Shown piece by piece: positions 17,382-24,810 of a stretch of 64,000 nucleotides of DNA. A program made the translations under genes and the position numbers. Source of the DNA: Methanobacteriota archaeon. Lineage in GTDB: Archaea; Halobacteriota; Methanomicrobia; Methanomicrobiales; Methanomicrobiaceae. Below the pieces are notes generated by a model, which worked only from the letters and a program-made list of their open reading frames with translations, made no database searches and was not told the origin of the DNA. Numbering within the stretch: position 1 is the first letter of the stretch; each line of letters begins with the position of its first letter. The stretch lies in contig JAEWWL010000007.1 of NCBI GenBank assembly GCA_023396365.1, forward strand, positions 6,522 through 70,521. The letters run 5' to 3'.

Positions 17382-18600
17382 AGAGGCAAAAAATTTAATG
17401 CCGGGCGGCGTCAGCAGTCCGGTAAGGGCTATTAAGCCGTATCCTTTCTATGTCAAAAAAGCACAGGGATCAAAAATAATAACAGAAGATAATGTTTCCT
17501 TAACAGACTGCTGCATGGCTTACGGGCCGCTGCTTTTGGGCCACAGGCCGCAGGCTGTATATGATGCAATAAAAAAACAGACTGAGGAGGGCTGGTTATA
17601 CGGAACACCTTCCGAGAGTGAGATAAAACTTGCAAAAATCATCATACGTGATCATCCGTCAGTTGATATGTGCAGATTTGTGTCAAGCGGCTCTGAAGCA
17701 ACAATGGCTGCAATAAGGCTTGCCCGCGGCTATACAGGTAAAAAGGACATCATAAAGGTTGAAGGCGGGTTTCACGGCGCTCATGACGGAGTTTTAATCC
17801 AGGCAGGATCAGGTGCAACAACAATGGGTGTTCCCGACTCTGCGGGAGTAATACCTGAGATTGTTTCACACACCGCCCAGGTTCCTTATAATGATGCCGA
17901 ATCACTTGAAAGCATAATCTCAAAGAGCGATGATATTGCAGCATTCATCATTGAGCCTGTTATGGGAAATGTCGGTCCTGTTCTTCCTGAGGAAGGCTAT
18001 CTTTCCGAGGTCAGGAAGATTACTAAGGAGAATGATGTTCTTTTAATCTGCGATGAGGTGATCTGCGGATACAGGGTCGGGATCGGCGGTGCACAGGCAA
18101 AATACAGGATAGTTCCGGATCTTACAACTCTTGGAAAGATTGTCGGCGGCGGCCTTCCAATCGGAGTTTTTGGAGGAAGACGCGATATAATGGAGCTTGT
18201 CGCCCCTTCAGGTCCGGTTTACCAGGCCGGAACATTCAGCGGAAATCCCCTTTCAATGTCAGCCGGAATTGCAATGCTTGAATATATTCACAAGAACAGC
18301 TCTCTTTATCAGAAACTTGATGAAAATTCAAAAGTCATACAGGAATCACTGCCTGAAAAATACAGGGATTCTTTTGTAAGGCTTGGCTCAATGTTTAAAC
18401 TTTTTTTTAAGGACACTCCGCCAAAAAATTATATGGAGGCAAAGAAAAGCGATACCGAAAAATTTGCGGATTTCTGGAAGAAGATGCTAAAAGAGGGAAT
18501 ATTTCTGCCCCCGTCACAGTTTGAGACCAACTTCATCTCGGCTGCACACAGCAGCGAGGATATAGAAAAAATAGCCGGGGCTTACTGCAGATGTCTTTGA
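17359..18600 (+). CDS. hemL: Glutamate-1-semialdehyde 2,1-aminomutase
   Basis: PLP enzyme that converts glutamate-1-semialdehyde to 5-aminolevulinate. 413 aa. Signatures: NLMPGGVSSPVRAIKPYPFY at the N-terminus, the gating and PLP segments FVSSGSEATMAAIRLARGYTG and EGGFHGAHDG, DEVICGYRVG, and the PLP lysine in LGKIVGGGLPIGVFGG. The start at 17359 overlaps the end of hemB, and its stop overlaps the hemC start by 10 bp. The order hemA-hemB-hemL places the enzyme out of pathway order but inside one operon. Confidence 0.97.
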   Translation: MRSRELFEEAKNLMPGGVSSPVRAIKPYPFYVKKAQGSKIITEDNVSLTDCCMAYGPLLLGHRPQAVYDAIKKQTEEGWLYGTPSESEIKLAKIIIRDHPSVDMCRFVSSGSEATMAAIRLARGYTGKKDIIKVEGGFHGAHDGVLIQAGSGATTMGVPDSAGVIPEIVSHTAQVPYNDAESLESIISKSDDIAAFIIEPVMGNVGPVLPEEGYLSEVRKITKENDVLLICDEVICGYRVGIGGAQAKYRIVPDLTTLGKIVGGGLPIGVFGGRRDIMELVAPSGPVYQAGTFSGNPLSMSAGIAMLEYIHKNSSLYQKLDENSKVIQESLPEKYRDSFVRLGSMFKLFFKDTPPKNYMEAKKSDTEKFADFWKKMLKEGIFLPPSQFETNFISAAHSSEDIEKIAGAYCRCL

Positions 18601-19487
18601 AAGTCGGAACACGCGGTTCACGTCTTGCCATGGCACAGACAAACCGTGTCTGCAGTATGCTTAAAAAACTGGGGATCGAAACAGAGATTGTCACTATAAA
18701 AACAATCGGCGATGACAAAACAAATGTTCCGCTTCACAGGGTTGGCGGACAGGGAATATTTGTAAGGGCTCTTGATGATGCAATAATAAACGGCGAGGTT
18801 GACTTTGCTGTTCACAGCATGAAGGACATTCCTGCTAAAAGACCGGATGGTGTTGTTACCTGTGCTGTTTTAAAAAGAGATTCACCCTGCGATTTTTTGG
18901 TTCACAACTGCCCTCTTGAGGAGATTAAGGTCGTTGGCACATCAAGCACAAGAAGAAAGGCGCAGCTTCTTCGCGGCAACTTAAATCCTGAGATTAAAGA
19001 GCTTAGGGGGAATGTTGATACAAGGCTTCGCAGGCTTGAGAATAATGAGTTTGATGCAATAGTTCTTGCAGAGGCAGGAATGGAGCGCCTCGGTCTGAAG
19101 CTTGCCGGAACAAGGCTTATACCGCAGTGGTATGTGCCGTCGCCAAACCAGGGCATAATTGCTGTTGTATGCAGAGATGATCCAAAACTTTCATCAGAAC
19201 TTTCAGTCCTTGATGATCCGATAACAAGACGTGATGCAGAAGTTGAGCGTGCTGTAATGGAGGAGATTGGCGGCGGCTGCTTCACACCGCAGGGTGTCTA
19301 CTGCAAAGACGGATTTTTAATAGCCGAAGTCCTCTCCCTTGACGGCAAAAGATACCAGAGAATTGAGGATAACGGAGACTCTATTGAAGAGGGAAGGCTT
19401 GTCGGTAAAAAACTCCGTGAAATAGCAGGTGATCTTATTGAAGAAGCCCGCCAAAGTCTTGGAATCAGCGGGGAGCAGAACGGATAA
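18591..19487 (+). CDS. hemC: Hydroxymethylbilane synthase (porphobilinogen deaminase)
   Basis: Polymerises four porphobilinogens to hydroxymethylbilane. 298 aa. The N-terminal GTRGSRLAMAQTN, HSMKDIPAKRPDG, GTSSTRRKAQLL and RGNVDTRLRRLE motifs are present, and the dipyrromethane cofactor cysteine lies in EEIGGGCFTPQG. The gene starts within hemL and is followed 19 bp later by cobA, with the ribosome binding site AAAGGAGAT in the gap. Confidence 0.97.
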   Translation: MSLKVGTRGSRLAMAQTNRVCSMLKKLGIETEIVTIKTIGDDKTNVPLHRVGGQGIFVRALDDAIINGEVDFAVHSMKDIPAKRPDGVVTCAVLKRDSPCDFLVHNCPLEEIKVVGTSSTRRKAQLLRGNLNPEIKELRGNVDTRLRRLENNEFDAIVLAEAGMERLGLKLAGTRLIPQWYVPSPNQGIIAVVCRDDPKLSSELSVLDDPITRRDAEVERAVMEEIGGGCFTPQGVYCKDGFLIAEVLSLDGKRYQRIEDNGDSIEEGRLVGKKLREIAGDLIEEARQSLGISGEQNG

Positions 19488-19506
19488 AATTAAAGGAGAT
19501 TTGCAA

Positions 19507-20232
19507 ATGACAGGTAAGGTATATCTTGTCGGTTCCGGTCCGGGAGGACTTGGACTGATGACATTTCGTGCAAGAGAAGTTATTGACAGCGCTGATGTAA
19601 TTTTATATGACCAGCTTCCGGGAGAAGAGATTTTATCATCGCTTCCTGATGTTGAAAAGATTGATGTCGGAAAATACGGCGGGAAGCATACAAAAGAGCA
19701 GGATGAGATTGAAAAGCTGATGGTTAAGTATGCACAGGAGGAAAAGACTGTCGTACGCTTAAAAGGTGGAGATCCATTCCTGTTTGGTCGCGGCGGAGAG
19801 GAGATGGAGACTCTTAGAAATTACGGCATCCGTGTTGAGATGGTTCCGGGAGTTACAAGCGCAATCGCCGTTCCTGAATGTGTCGGAATTCCTGTAACTC
19901 ACAGGAAGTTTGCATCGCAGGTTACATTTCTGACAGGCCATGAAGACCCAAAAAAAGAGGAGTCTGCAATAAACTGGAAATGGCTGGCCGGCTCTCCCGG
20001 AACAATAGTTGTTTTAATGGGTGTTAAAAATCTTTTCAATATTACAAAGGCTTTGATGGAAAACGGGATGGATAAGAAAAAGCCGGTTGCAATAATTGAG
20101 CGCGGCCTTCGTCCTGACCAGAGAGTAACCATTGGAACTCTTGAAACAATATCTGAAACTGCCGCACAAAGAAATGTAAAACCTCCTGCAATAATTGTAA
20201 TAGGTGAGGTTGTAACACTATTTGAGGAATAA
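19507..20232 (+). CDS. cobA: Uroporphyrinogen-III C-methyltransferase
   Basis: SAM-dependent bismethylation of uroporphyrinogen III to precorrin-2. 241 aa from the ATG at 19507, chosen because GGAGAT lies 7-8 bp upstream and the protein then begins MTGKVYLVGSGPGG as in the family. Signatures: VGSGPGGLGLMTFRA, LYDQLP, VVRLKGGDPFLFGRGGEE, VPGVTSAIAVPECVGIPVTHR and the C-terminal PPAIIVIGEVV. It closes the operon. HemD (uroporphyrinogen-III synthase), which supplies its substrate, does not follow: the next gene, ftr, is on the opposite strand 24 bp away. Confidence 0.96.
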   Translation: MTGKVYLVGSGPGGLGLMTFRAREVIDSADVILYDQLPGEEILSSLPDVEKIDVGKYGGKHTKEQDEIEKLMVKYAQEEKTVVRLKGGDPFLFGRGGEEMETLRNYGIRVEMVPGVTSAIAVPECVGIPVTHRKFASQVTFLTGHEDPKKEESAINWKWLAGSPGTIVVLMGVKNLFNITKALMENGMDKKKPVAIIERGLRPDQRVTIGTLETISETAAQRNVKPPAIIVIGEVVTLFEE

Positions 20233-20256
20233 TAATTTTCTTAAAAATTTTAGAAA

Positions 20257-21156
20257 TCAGGCAAAATCCTTAAGGATTTTGTGGAGGTGGAAGTTGTTTG
20301 TTCCAAGTTTTCCCTCATAATTGCCTGCACTTATGAAGAGAACGCCCTTTTCTTTTACAGCAGCCAAAATACCCTTTCGCATCGCCTGTGCAATAGCATC
20401 CTCATTAAGGCCATTTATTACAATTTCATATATCGAGCTGACACCTTTTGGAACTAAAGAGTCGCTGATTTTGTCTTTTAGTGTCGGGCAGAACCTGTGG
20501 TTTGTGCTTGCAGGCATGGGAAATTTGTAATTTTTGCTTGCAACCTTTGAGCCGCCTGCAACTATTCCGCCCGGAAAACCTGCCATTATATCACTGCTGT
20601 TTTCAAATGCCTTCACTGCCGCCTTTGCACCAAGAAGTGCAGATTTCTGGGAACTTCCCATGATGAAAAAGTTGCCGCCTGCAATTCCTTTTACAGCCCC
20701 GAAATTCTCCTCACCGATAAAGTCGCCCTGCATTATCGGAATCTTCCAGCATTTTCTTCCGCCCACAATGCAGCGTGATTCATAAGAGTCGCCAAAATAA
20801 TGCATCCTTGTTGAAAAACGGGTAGTTGCCTGCGGAAGTCCGTCAAATACAGAGGCTGTTGCAGCCGTTAAAATGCACTGGCCTATTCTCGATGCAACAT
20901 TTTCACGCATGTTTTTTCTTGCGGCACAGATAAAAACCGAGATGCCCGGCCTTTTGTCAGGTGTTTCATCAGGAGAATAAACCCTTTCAATTCCTGCCTC
21001 GCAAGGACATCCTATTGCTGATGTCGCAAACCCTGTTGCCTCAACAGCAGCAGTTTTTGCAAGTTCATAATCATCAGCAGTTATGATTAATCTTGAAAAC
21101 CATATCGGAAAGGCCTCTGCGTATGTATCGACAATCTCAACACCGTTTATTTTCAT
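20257..21156 (-). CDS. ftr: Formylmethanofuran--tetrahydromethanopterin N-formyltransferase
   Basis: Second step of CO2 reduction to methane: transfers the formyl group from formylmethanofuran to N5 of tetrahydromethanopterin. 299 aa, standard length. The start MKINGVEIVDTYAEAFPIW, the segment GCPCEAGIER, PDKRPGISVFICA, QGDFIGEENFGAVKGIAGGN and PASTNHRFCPTL match the family along its full length. It is soluble and cytoplasmic. Its start is 5 bp from the stop of the upstream 5-formyl-THF cyclo-ligase homologue, so the two are cotranscribed. Confidence 0.97.
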   Translation of the reverse strand: MKINGVEIVDTYAEAFPIWFSRLIITADDYELAKTAAVEATGFATSAIGCPCEAGIERVYSPDETPDKRPGISVFICAARKNMRENVASRIGQCILTAATASVFDGLPQATTRFSTRMHYFGDSYESRCIVGGRKCWKIPIMQGDFIGEENFGAVKGIAGGNFFIMGSSQKSALLGAKAAVKAFENSSDIMAGFPGGIVAGGSKVASKNYKFPMPASTNHRFCPTLKDKISDSLVPKGVSSIYEIVINGLNEDAIAQAMRKGILAAVKEKGVLFISAGNYEGKLGTNNFHLHKILKDFA

Positions 21157-21161
21157 AAACT

Positions 21162-21734
21162 CTACTCCTTTTTTCTTTTGAATGCAATGCCGTTTTCTGT
21201 TATGACATAGTCCATTAAGACATCATTGTCCTCAACCGGGACTTCTTCTGCCTCCTGGCAGGCAAAGGCTAAGGCAATTTTTATAACGTCAGGATATTTT
21301 TCTAAGAATCTGTCGTAGTACCCTGAGCCGTATCCAAGCCTTCCGCCTTTCTGGTCAAATGCAAGCATTGGAAGAATAACGGCATCAACAGCACCGTCTG
21401 GAACAGGTATTTCATTTCCGATTGGTTCGGGCACACCAAATGTGCTTGGGACAAGGTGCTCCAGTTTTTTTACATATGAGAGGCGAAGGCTGACATCTTC
21501 TTTAACAATGACTGGAACAACAAGAGGATTATTATTTTCAAGAAGCATCCTTAAAAGAGGTTTTGTGTCAACTTCAATCTCTTTTGATGCAAAGCCCATT
21601 ACAGTCTGGCCCGGCTTTATGATTGAAAAGACATTTCTGCATATGATTTCGCTCTTTTCCGCACGCTCTTTGAAAGTTAACTTTTCTCTTTTCTCGCGCA
21701 TTATATTTCGAAGCCTGTTTTTCTGTTCCCGCAT
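21162..21734 (-). CDS. 5-formyltetrahydrofolate cyclo-ligase (MTHFS) family protein
   Basis: ATP-dependent enzyme of 190 aa in the family that turns N5-formyl-THF into N5,N10-methenyl-THF. Motifs: the basic N-terminus RLRNIMREKREKL, VMGFASKEIEVDTKPLL, and the C-terminal ATP/substrate loop DQKGGRLGYGSGYYDRFLEKYPD. I start at the ATG at 21734, which has AGGAGAT 9 bp upstream; an in-frame start 11 codons earlier lacks one. It lies directly upstream of ftr. Because Ftr makes an N5-formyl pterin, this homologue may act on N5-formyl-H4MPT (inference); a folate role is the alternative. Confidence 0.88.
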   Translation of the reverse strand: MREQKNRLRNIMREKREKLTFKERAEKSEIICRNVFSIIKPGQTVMGFASKEIEVDTKPLLRMLLENNNPLVVPVIVKEDVSLRLSYVKKLEHLVPSTFGVPEPIGNEIPVPDGAVDAVILPMLAFDQKGGRLGYGSGYYDRFLEKYPDVIKIALAFACQEAEEVPVEDNDVLMDYVITENGIAFKRKKE

Positions 21735-21816
21735 GTGAATTCTATCTCCTATTTTAATATATAGCATTAATTGTTGAGGCTATATTATTGGGCGTTTGGG
21801 AGTAAAAAAGATTGAG

Positions 21817-22173
21817 TTATTCATACCCTATCGGGTTTTCTTCCAGATTTTCCTCAATATAATCCTCTTCATCAAGAAGCAGAACTTCAAGTCCGCCAAA
21901 ATATGCAGATAAAAGATTATAGAAAAATGAGACAGCAAGACCACAAAGGCATCCTGTCAATGTGATTAAAAAAGTAAGAAGTGCAATGTCTGATAAAGCC
22001 GGGATAAAAACATCTCCTCCGGATAGCATTGAGTAATCTGACATTACTGTATTAAGCCCGTATACTGCTGCCGGAACGGTAATCATAACTGATATGATAA
22101 ATCCGGCGATTAAAGAGATCCCTGAGCATATTCTGGCCGCTGATATAACATTGATATAAATTATTTCAGTCAT
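21817..22173 (-). CDS. Small membrane protein, unknown function (DUF3566-like pattern)
   Basis: 118 aa from the ATG at 22173, chosen because AGAGGAGAAA lies immediately upstream. There are two hydrophobic segments (ICSGISLIAGFIISVMITVP and LTFLITLTGCLCGLAVSFFY), then YNLLSAYFGGLEVLLLDEED and an acidic tail. The helix-NLxxxxGGxEV pattern recalls DUF3566-type small membrane proteins, but I would not assign it on this alone. Its start overlaps the 3' end of the ROK gene by 8 bp, so they are translationally coupled. Confidence 0.65.
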   Translation of the reverse strand: MTEIIYINVISAARICSGISLIAGFIISVMITVPAAVYGLNTVMSDYSMLSGGDVFIPALSDIALLTFLITLTGCLCGLAVSFFYNLLSAYFGGLEVLLLDEEDYIEENLEENPIGYE

Positions 22174-23134
22174 TTTCTCCTCTTTTATTCTGCATATTAA
22201 GAGCATAAAATGCGGCGCCATGCAATGGTGCAAGACCTTTAAGTCTGCCCGGCCTTATCTGTGGCATATCTAAGTACCTGTCAGTATATCTGTTTATTCC
22301 TTTAATGATAACATCAGTGTTGTTTAAAACAACAGGGCCGTCGAGAATAATTACATCAGGAGAGTATGCACATACAACAGTTGATATTCCGCGTGAATTA
22401 ATTTTTCCAAGCTCTTCTGCAAATTCAGAATAAATCCTGCTTTTGTTTTTTATACCCAAAAAAATTGTTTCTGCTGATGCATCGGGGGCAATATCGCATT
22501 TATAATTATTCTGCCTGCAAAATTCCCTGAAAAATACCGGAATTTTTGTGCCTGAGGAATAAGCTTCCCAGTGGCCCACTCCGCCGCAGCTGCATGAAAG
22601 ATTGTATCTGCTGTCCACAAAAAAATGACCTGCCTCTCCTGCATTGCCTGATTTTCCCAAAATCAGATTTCCGTCAATAAATGCACCCGCACCAATACCT
22701 GTTGAAAATGTTATATAGACTACATTTTTATCAGCAAGACTTTCATCAGATGCAATCTCTCCCAAAACACCCGAGCGGCAGTCATTTATCAGGTATACAT
22801 CCTTTGAAAATTCATCTCTGAGAGCTTTTTTAATCTCTATCCTGGTAAAAGCCATATTTGGTGAGTTGATAATCTCGCCTTTTTTTGTGTCAAGCGGCCC
22901 TGCTGATGCAGCTCCTATAGATGATGCTGACTTTATTTCTTCTTCTGACAGCCGGTCGTATATTAAAGAGATAATCTTATCAGTAACACAGCTTTTTGAA
23001 TTTCCTGTCCGCGGAGTATCATCAGTTCCAAATTTTGAGAACCGGCCATCAGAATAATATGATACTCTTATATGCGTTGCTCCAATATCCAAAGCTATTA
23101 TTTTGGGTCTGCCGTTTTTCATCTTAACTCTCAT
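22166..23134 (-). CDS. ROK family sugar kinase / glucokinase-like protein
   Basis: 322-aa ASKHA-fold protein. The phosphate-1 loop is IIALDIGATHIRVSYY (DIGAT instead of DxGGT), then YLINDCRSGVLGE (catalytic Asp), TFSTGIGAGAFIDG, GEAGHFFVD and the zinc motif CSCGGVGHWEAYSS. The ROK family phosphorylates glucose, mannose or N-acetyl sugars; in archaea it is usually an ATP- or ADP-dependent hexokinase. The second Met (23122) is an equally good start. No sugar operon surrounds it; it overlaps the following small membrane protein gene. Confidence 0.88.
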   Translation of the reverse strand: MRVKMKNGRPKIIALDIGATHIRVSYYSDGRFSKFGTDDTPRTGNSKSCVTDKIISLIYDRLSEEEIKSASSIGAASAGPLDTKKGEIINSPNMAFTRIEIKKALRDEFSKDVYLINDCRSGVLGEIASDESLADKNVVYITFSTGIGAGAFIDGNLILGKSGNAGEAGHFFVDSRYNLSCSCGGVGHWEAYSSGTKIPVFFREFCRQNNYKCDIAPDASAETIFLGIKNKSRIYSEFAEELGKINSRGISTVVCAYSPDVIILDGPVVLNNTDVIIKGINRYTDRYLDMPQIRPGRLKGLAPLHGAAFYALNMQNKRGEND

Positions 23135-23165
23135 CCGGATTTGGATTTCAAAGATACTCTCTTAA

Positions 23166-23186
23166 AAATTAATTAAAATTTTAATT
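23166..23186. repeat. 21-bp direct repeat, copy 1, containing a 16-bp palindrome
   Basis: AAATTAATTAAAATTTTAAT plus one T; an exact second copy is at 23267-23287, 101 bp away. The inner AATTAAAATTTTAATT is a perfect palindrome. It lies between the ROK gene and the Cys-rich gene on the minus strand. Confidence 0.6.
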
Positions 23187-23266
23187 TTTCAACTGCTTAA
23201 ATGCCTCTGATTGAAGAAATTTGAAAATGCCAAAAAAATTAAGAGCTTCTTTTTTAATCATGGAAG

Positions 23267-23287
23267 AAATTAATTAAAATTTTAATT
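23267..23287. repeat. 21-bp direct repeat, copy 2
   Basis: Exact copy of 23166-23186. It overlaps the first two bases of the stop codon (23286-23288 on the minus strand) of the Cys-rich small protein. It could be a terminator/attenuator pair or a protein-binding site; the AT-only composition lowers its significance. Confidence 0.6.
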
Positions 23288-23624
23288 ACAGATTTTTGTC
23301 TATCTCATTTCGAATCATGGGAAGTGATATTCTTCCAATGGGAGTTTTATTTCCATTTATGAGAATAAGAGGGATTGGCGGGTGATCCTTTTCAATAATT
23401 TCTATCACATGCGCCGGGACTTCATCATCAATAAGTGTGAGTGTGCATTCAACATTATCCCCGTAGATATGAAAGAGACGCTCTTTTAATGCATCAAATG
23501 CTTTTACAAGCTCCTCTGAAGGTGCGCATTTTTCAAGTTCGCATGTCCTGTCGCCGTCACATGGAAAAGGGCCGCAGAAAGAGTCGGTAAAACCCACAAC
23601 CTCCACTGTTACCTTGCTGTTCAT
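23286..23624 (-). CDS. Cys-rich small protein, thioredoxin-like pattern, unknown function
   Basis: 112 aa, soluble. Four cysteines are spaced C17-x4-C22-x5-C28-x4-C33 in FCGPFPCDGDRTCELEKC, which recalls a widened CGPC redox loop or a metal/Fe-S site. The rest alternates strand and helix (VTVEVVGF; AFDALKERLFHIYG; CTLTLIDDEVPAHVIEII; PIPLILINGNKTPIGRISL), consistent with a thioredoxin-like fold with a cis-Pro segment (PPIPLILING). I do not recognise a named family. It is divergent from carA. The assignment to a fold is inference. Confidence 0.7.
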   Translation of the reverse strand: MNSKVTVEVVGFTDSFCGPFPCDGDRTCELEKCAPSEELVKAFDALKERLFHIYGDNVECTLTLIDDEVPAHVIEIIEKDHPPIPLILINGNKTPIGRISLPMIRNEIDKNL

Positions 23625-23642
23625 ACACTATCTTGTAATTAT

Positions 23643-23670
23643 TAGTATATTGAATTTCCAATTGTGCTGT
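23643..23670 (+). repeat. Dispersed motif, copy 2 (shared with 9231-9258)
   Basis: TAGTATATTGAATTT followed by TTGTGCTGT and CCTGAAA at 23671. The first 15 bases are identical to 9231-9245. It lies in the divergent promoter region between the Cys-rich gene and carA. Confidence 0.4.
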
Positions 23671-23754
23671 CCTGAAATTTTTTAATTATAATTTTCTTTG
23701 CAATCAGAGAGAGGAATTAATAGGGATTACTTCTAAATAATAATGGTTATTTTA

Positions 23755-24810
23755 ATGAAAGCAGTTCTGGGTCTAGAAAACGGTGAATATGTAATCGGAG
23801 AAGGATTTGGAGTAGAAGGCTCCTGTTATGGAGAACTTGTGTTTACAACCCAGATGAGCGGCTATATGGAAGCACTAACTGATCCAAGTTATGCAGGTCA
23901 GATTTTGATGTTTACTTATCCTCTTATCGGAAATTATGGTGTTGACACACAAAATTTCCAAAGTCCAAAAGTAAATGCCATGGGCTGTGTTGTCCATGAA
24001 ATCTGTAAAAACCCTTCTTTTAAAACTACTTTGCAATCTTTTTTTGAGGAAAACAATTTATCAGGTATTTCAGGTGTTGACACCCGAAAATTAACCATTG
24101 ATACAAGAATCGCAGGAACACTTCGTGCAGCACTTATCGCCGGTGATGACAACGGCGAATACGCTGTGGAATGTGCAAAAGCAGTAAAACCAATCTCTGA
24201 GATTGATCTGTTAGCCCGGGTCTCCTGCAGGGAGCCTTTCAGGATACCTGGAAAGGGAAAGCGGATTGCTGTGATTGATCTTGGAATAAAGAAGAACATT
24301 GCAGTCTCGCTTAGAAAACGCGGCGCAGATCTATATATATATCCATACAATTCAAAGCCCTCTGATATTGAGGCATGCGAGCCTGAGGCAATTTTTATTA
24401 CAAACGGACCCGGCGATCCGGCGCTTGCAGCAGATGCAATTGAATGCACCAGGCATTTTATCGGAGAGCTTCCGATATTTGGAATCTGCATGGGAAACCA
24501 GATTATCGGAAGAGCATTTGGTGCAGAGACATACAAAATGAAATTCGGCCACAGGGGCTCAAACCAGCCGGTACGCCACTCGGACGGATCAATATACATA
24601 ACAACCCAGAATCACGGATTTGCTGTTGACGGCGACACTCTGCCTTCAGAGTGCAGCATTTCATTTACAAACGTAAATGACGGCTCACTTGAAGGATTCT
24701 GCTCTGAGGATTTGAATATATCCTGCGTTCAGTTCCATCCCGAAGCGCACGGGGGTCCTCTTGACACTGAAATTCCGATATTTGATACAATGTACAGGAG
24801 GATTCCATAA
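23755..24810 (+). CDS. carA: Carbamoyl-phosphate synthase small (glutaminase) subunit
   Basis: Class I glutamine amidotransferase that channels ammonia to CarB for carbamoyl phosphate (arginine and pyrimidine synthesis). 351 aa from the ATG at 23755 (MKAVLGLENGEYVIG), which fits the family start better than the ATG four codons earlier. Signatures: the nucleophile in FGICMGNQIIG, the family loop KFGHRGSNQPV, and the His/Glu pair in QFHPEAHGGP. No ribosome binding site precedes either ATG, so the message may be leaderless. Its stop and the carB start overlap by one base (TAATG). Confidence 0.96.
   Translation: MKAVLGLENGEYVIGEGFGVEGSCYGELVFTTQMSGYMEALTDPSYAGQILMFTYPLIGNYGVDTQNFQSPKVNAMGCVVHEICKNPSFKTTLQSFFEENNLSGISGVDTRKLTIDTRIAGTLRAALIAGDDNGEYAVECAKAVKPISEIDLLARVSCREPFRIPGKGKRIAVIDLGIKKNIAVSLRKRGADLYIYPYNSKPSDIEACEPEAIFITNGPGDPALAADAIECTRHFIGELPIFGICMGNQIIGRAFGAETYKMKFGHRGSNQPVRHSDGSIYITTQNHGFAVDGDTLPSECSISFTNVNDGSLEGFCSEDLNISCVQFHPEAHGGPLDTEIPIFDTMYRRIP

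Noticed and set aside
19429..19506. Longer reading of cobA starting inside hemC
   Set aside because: The ATG at 19507 has GGAGAT at proper spacing and begins the conserved methyltransferase sequence.
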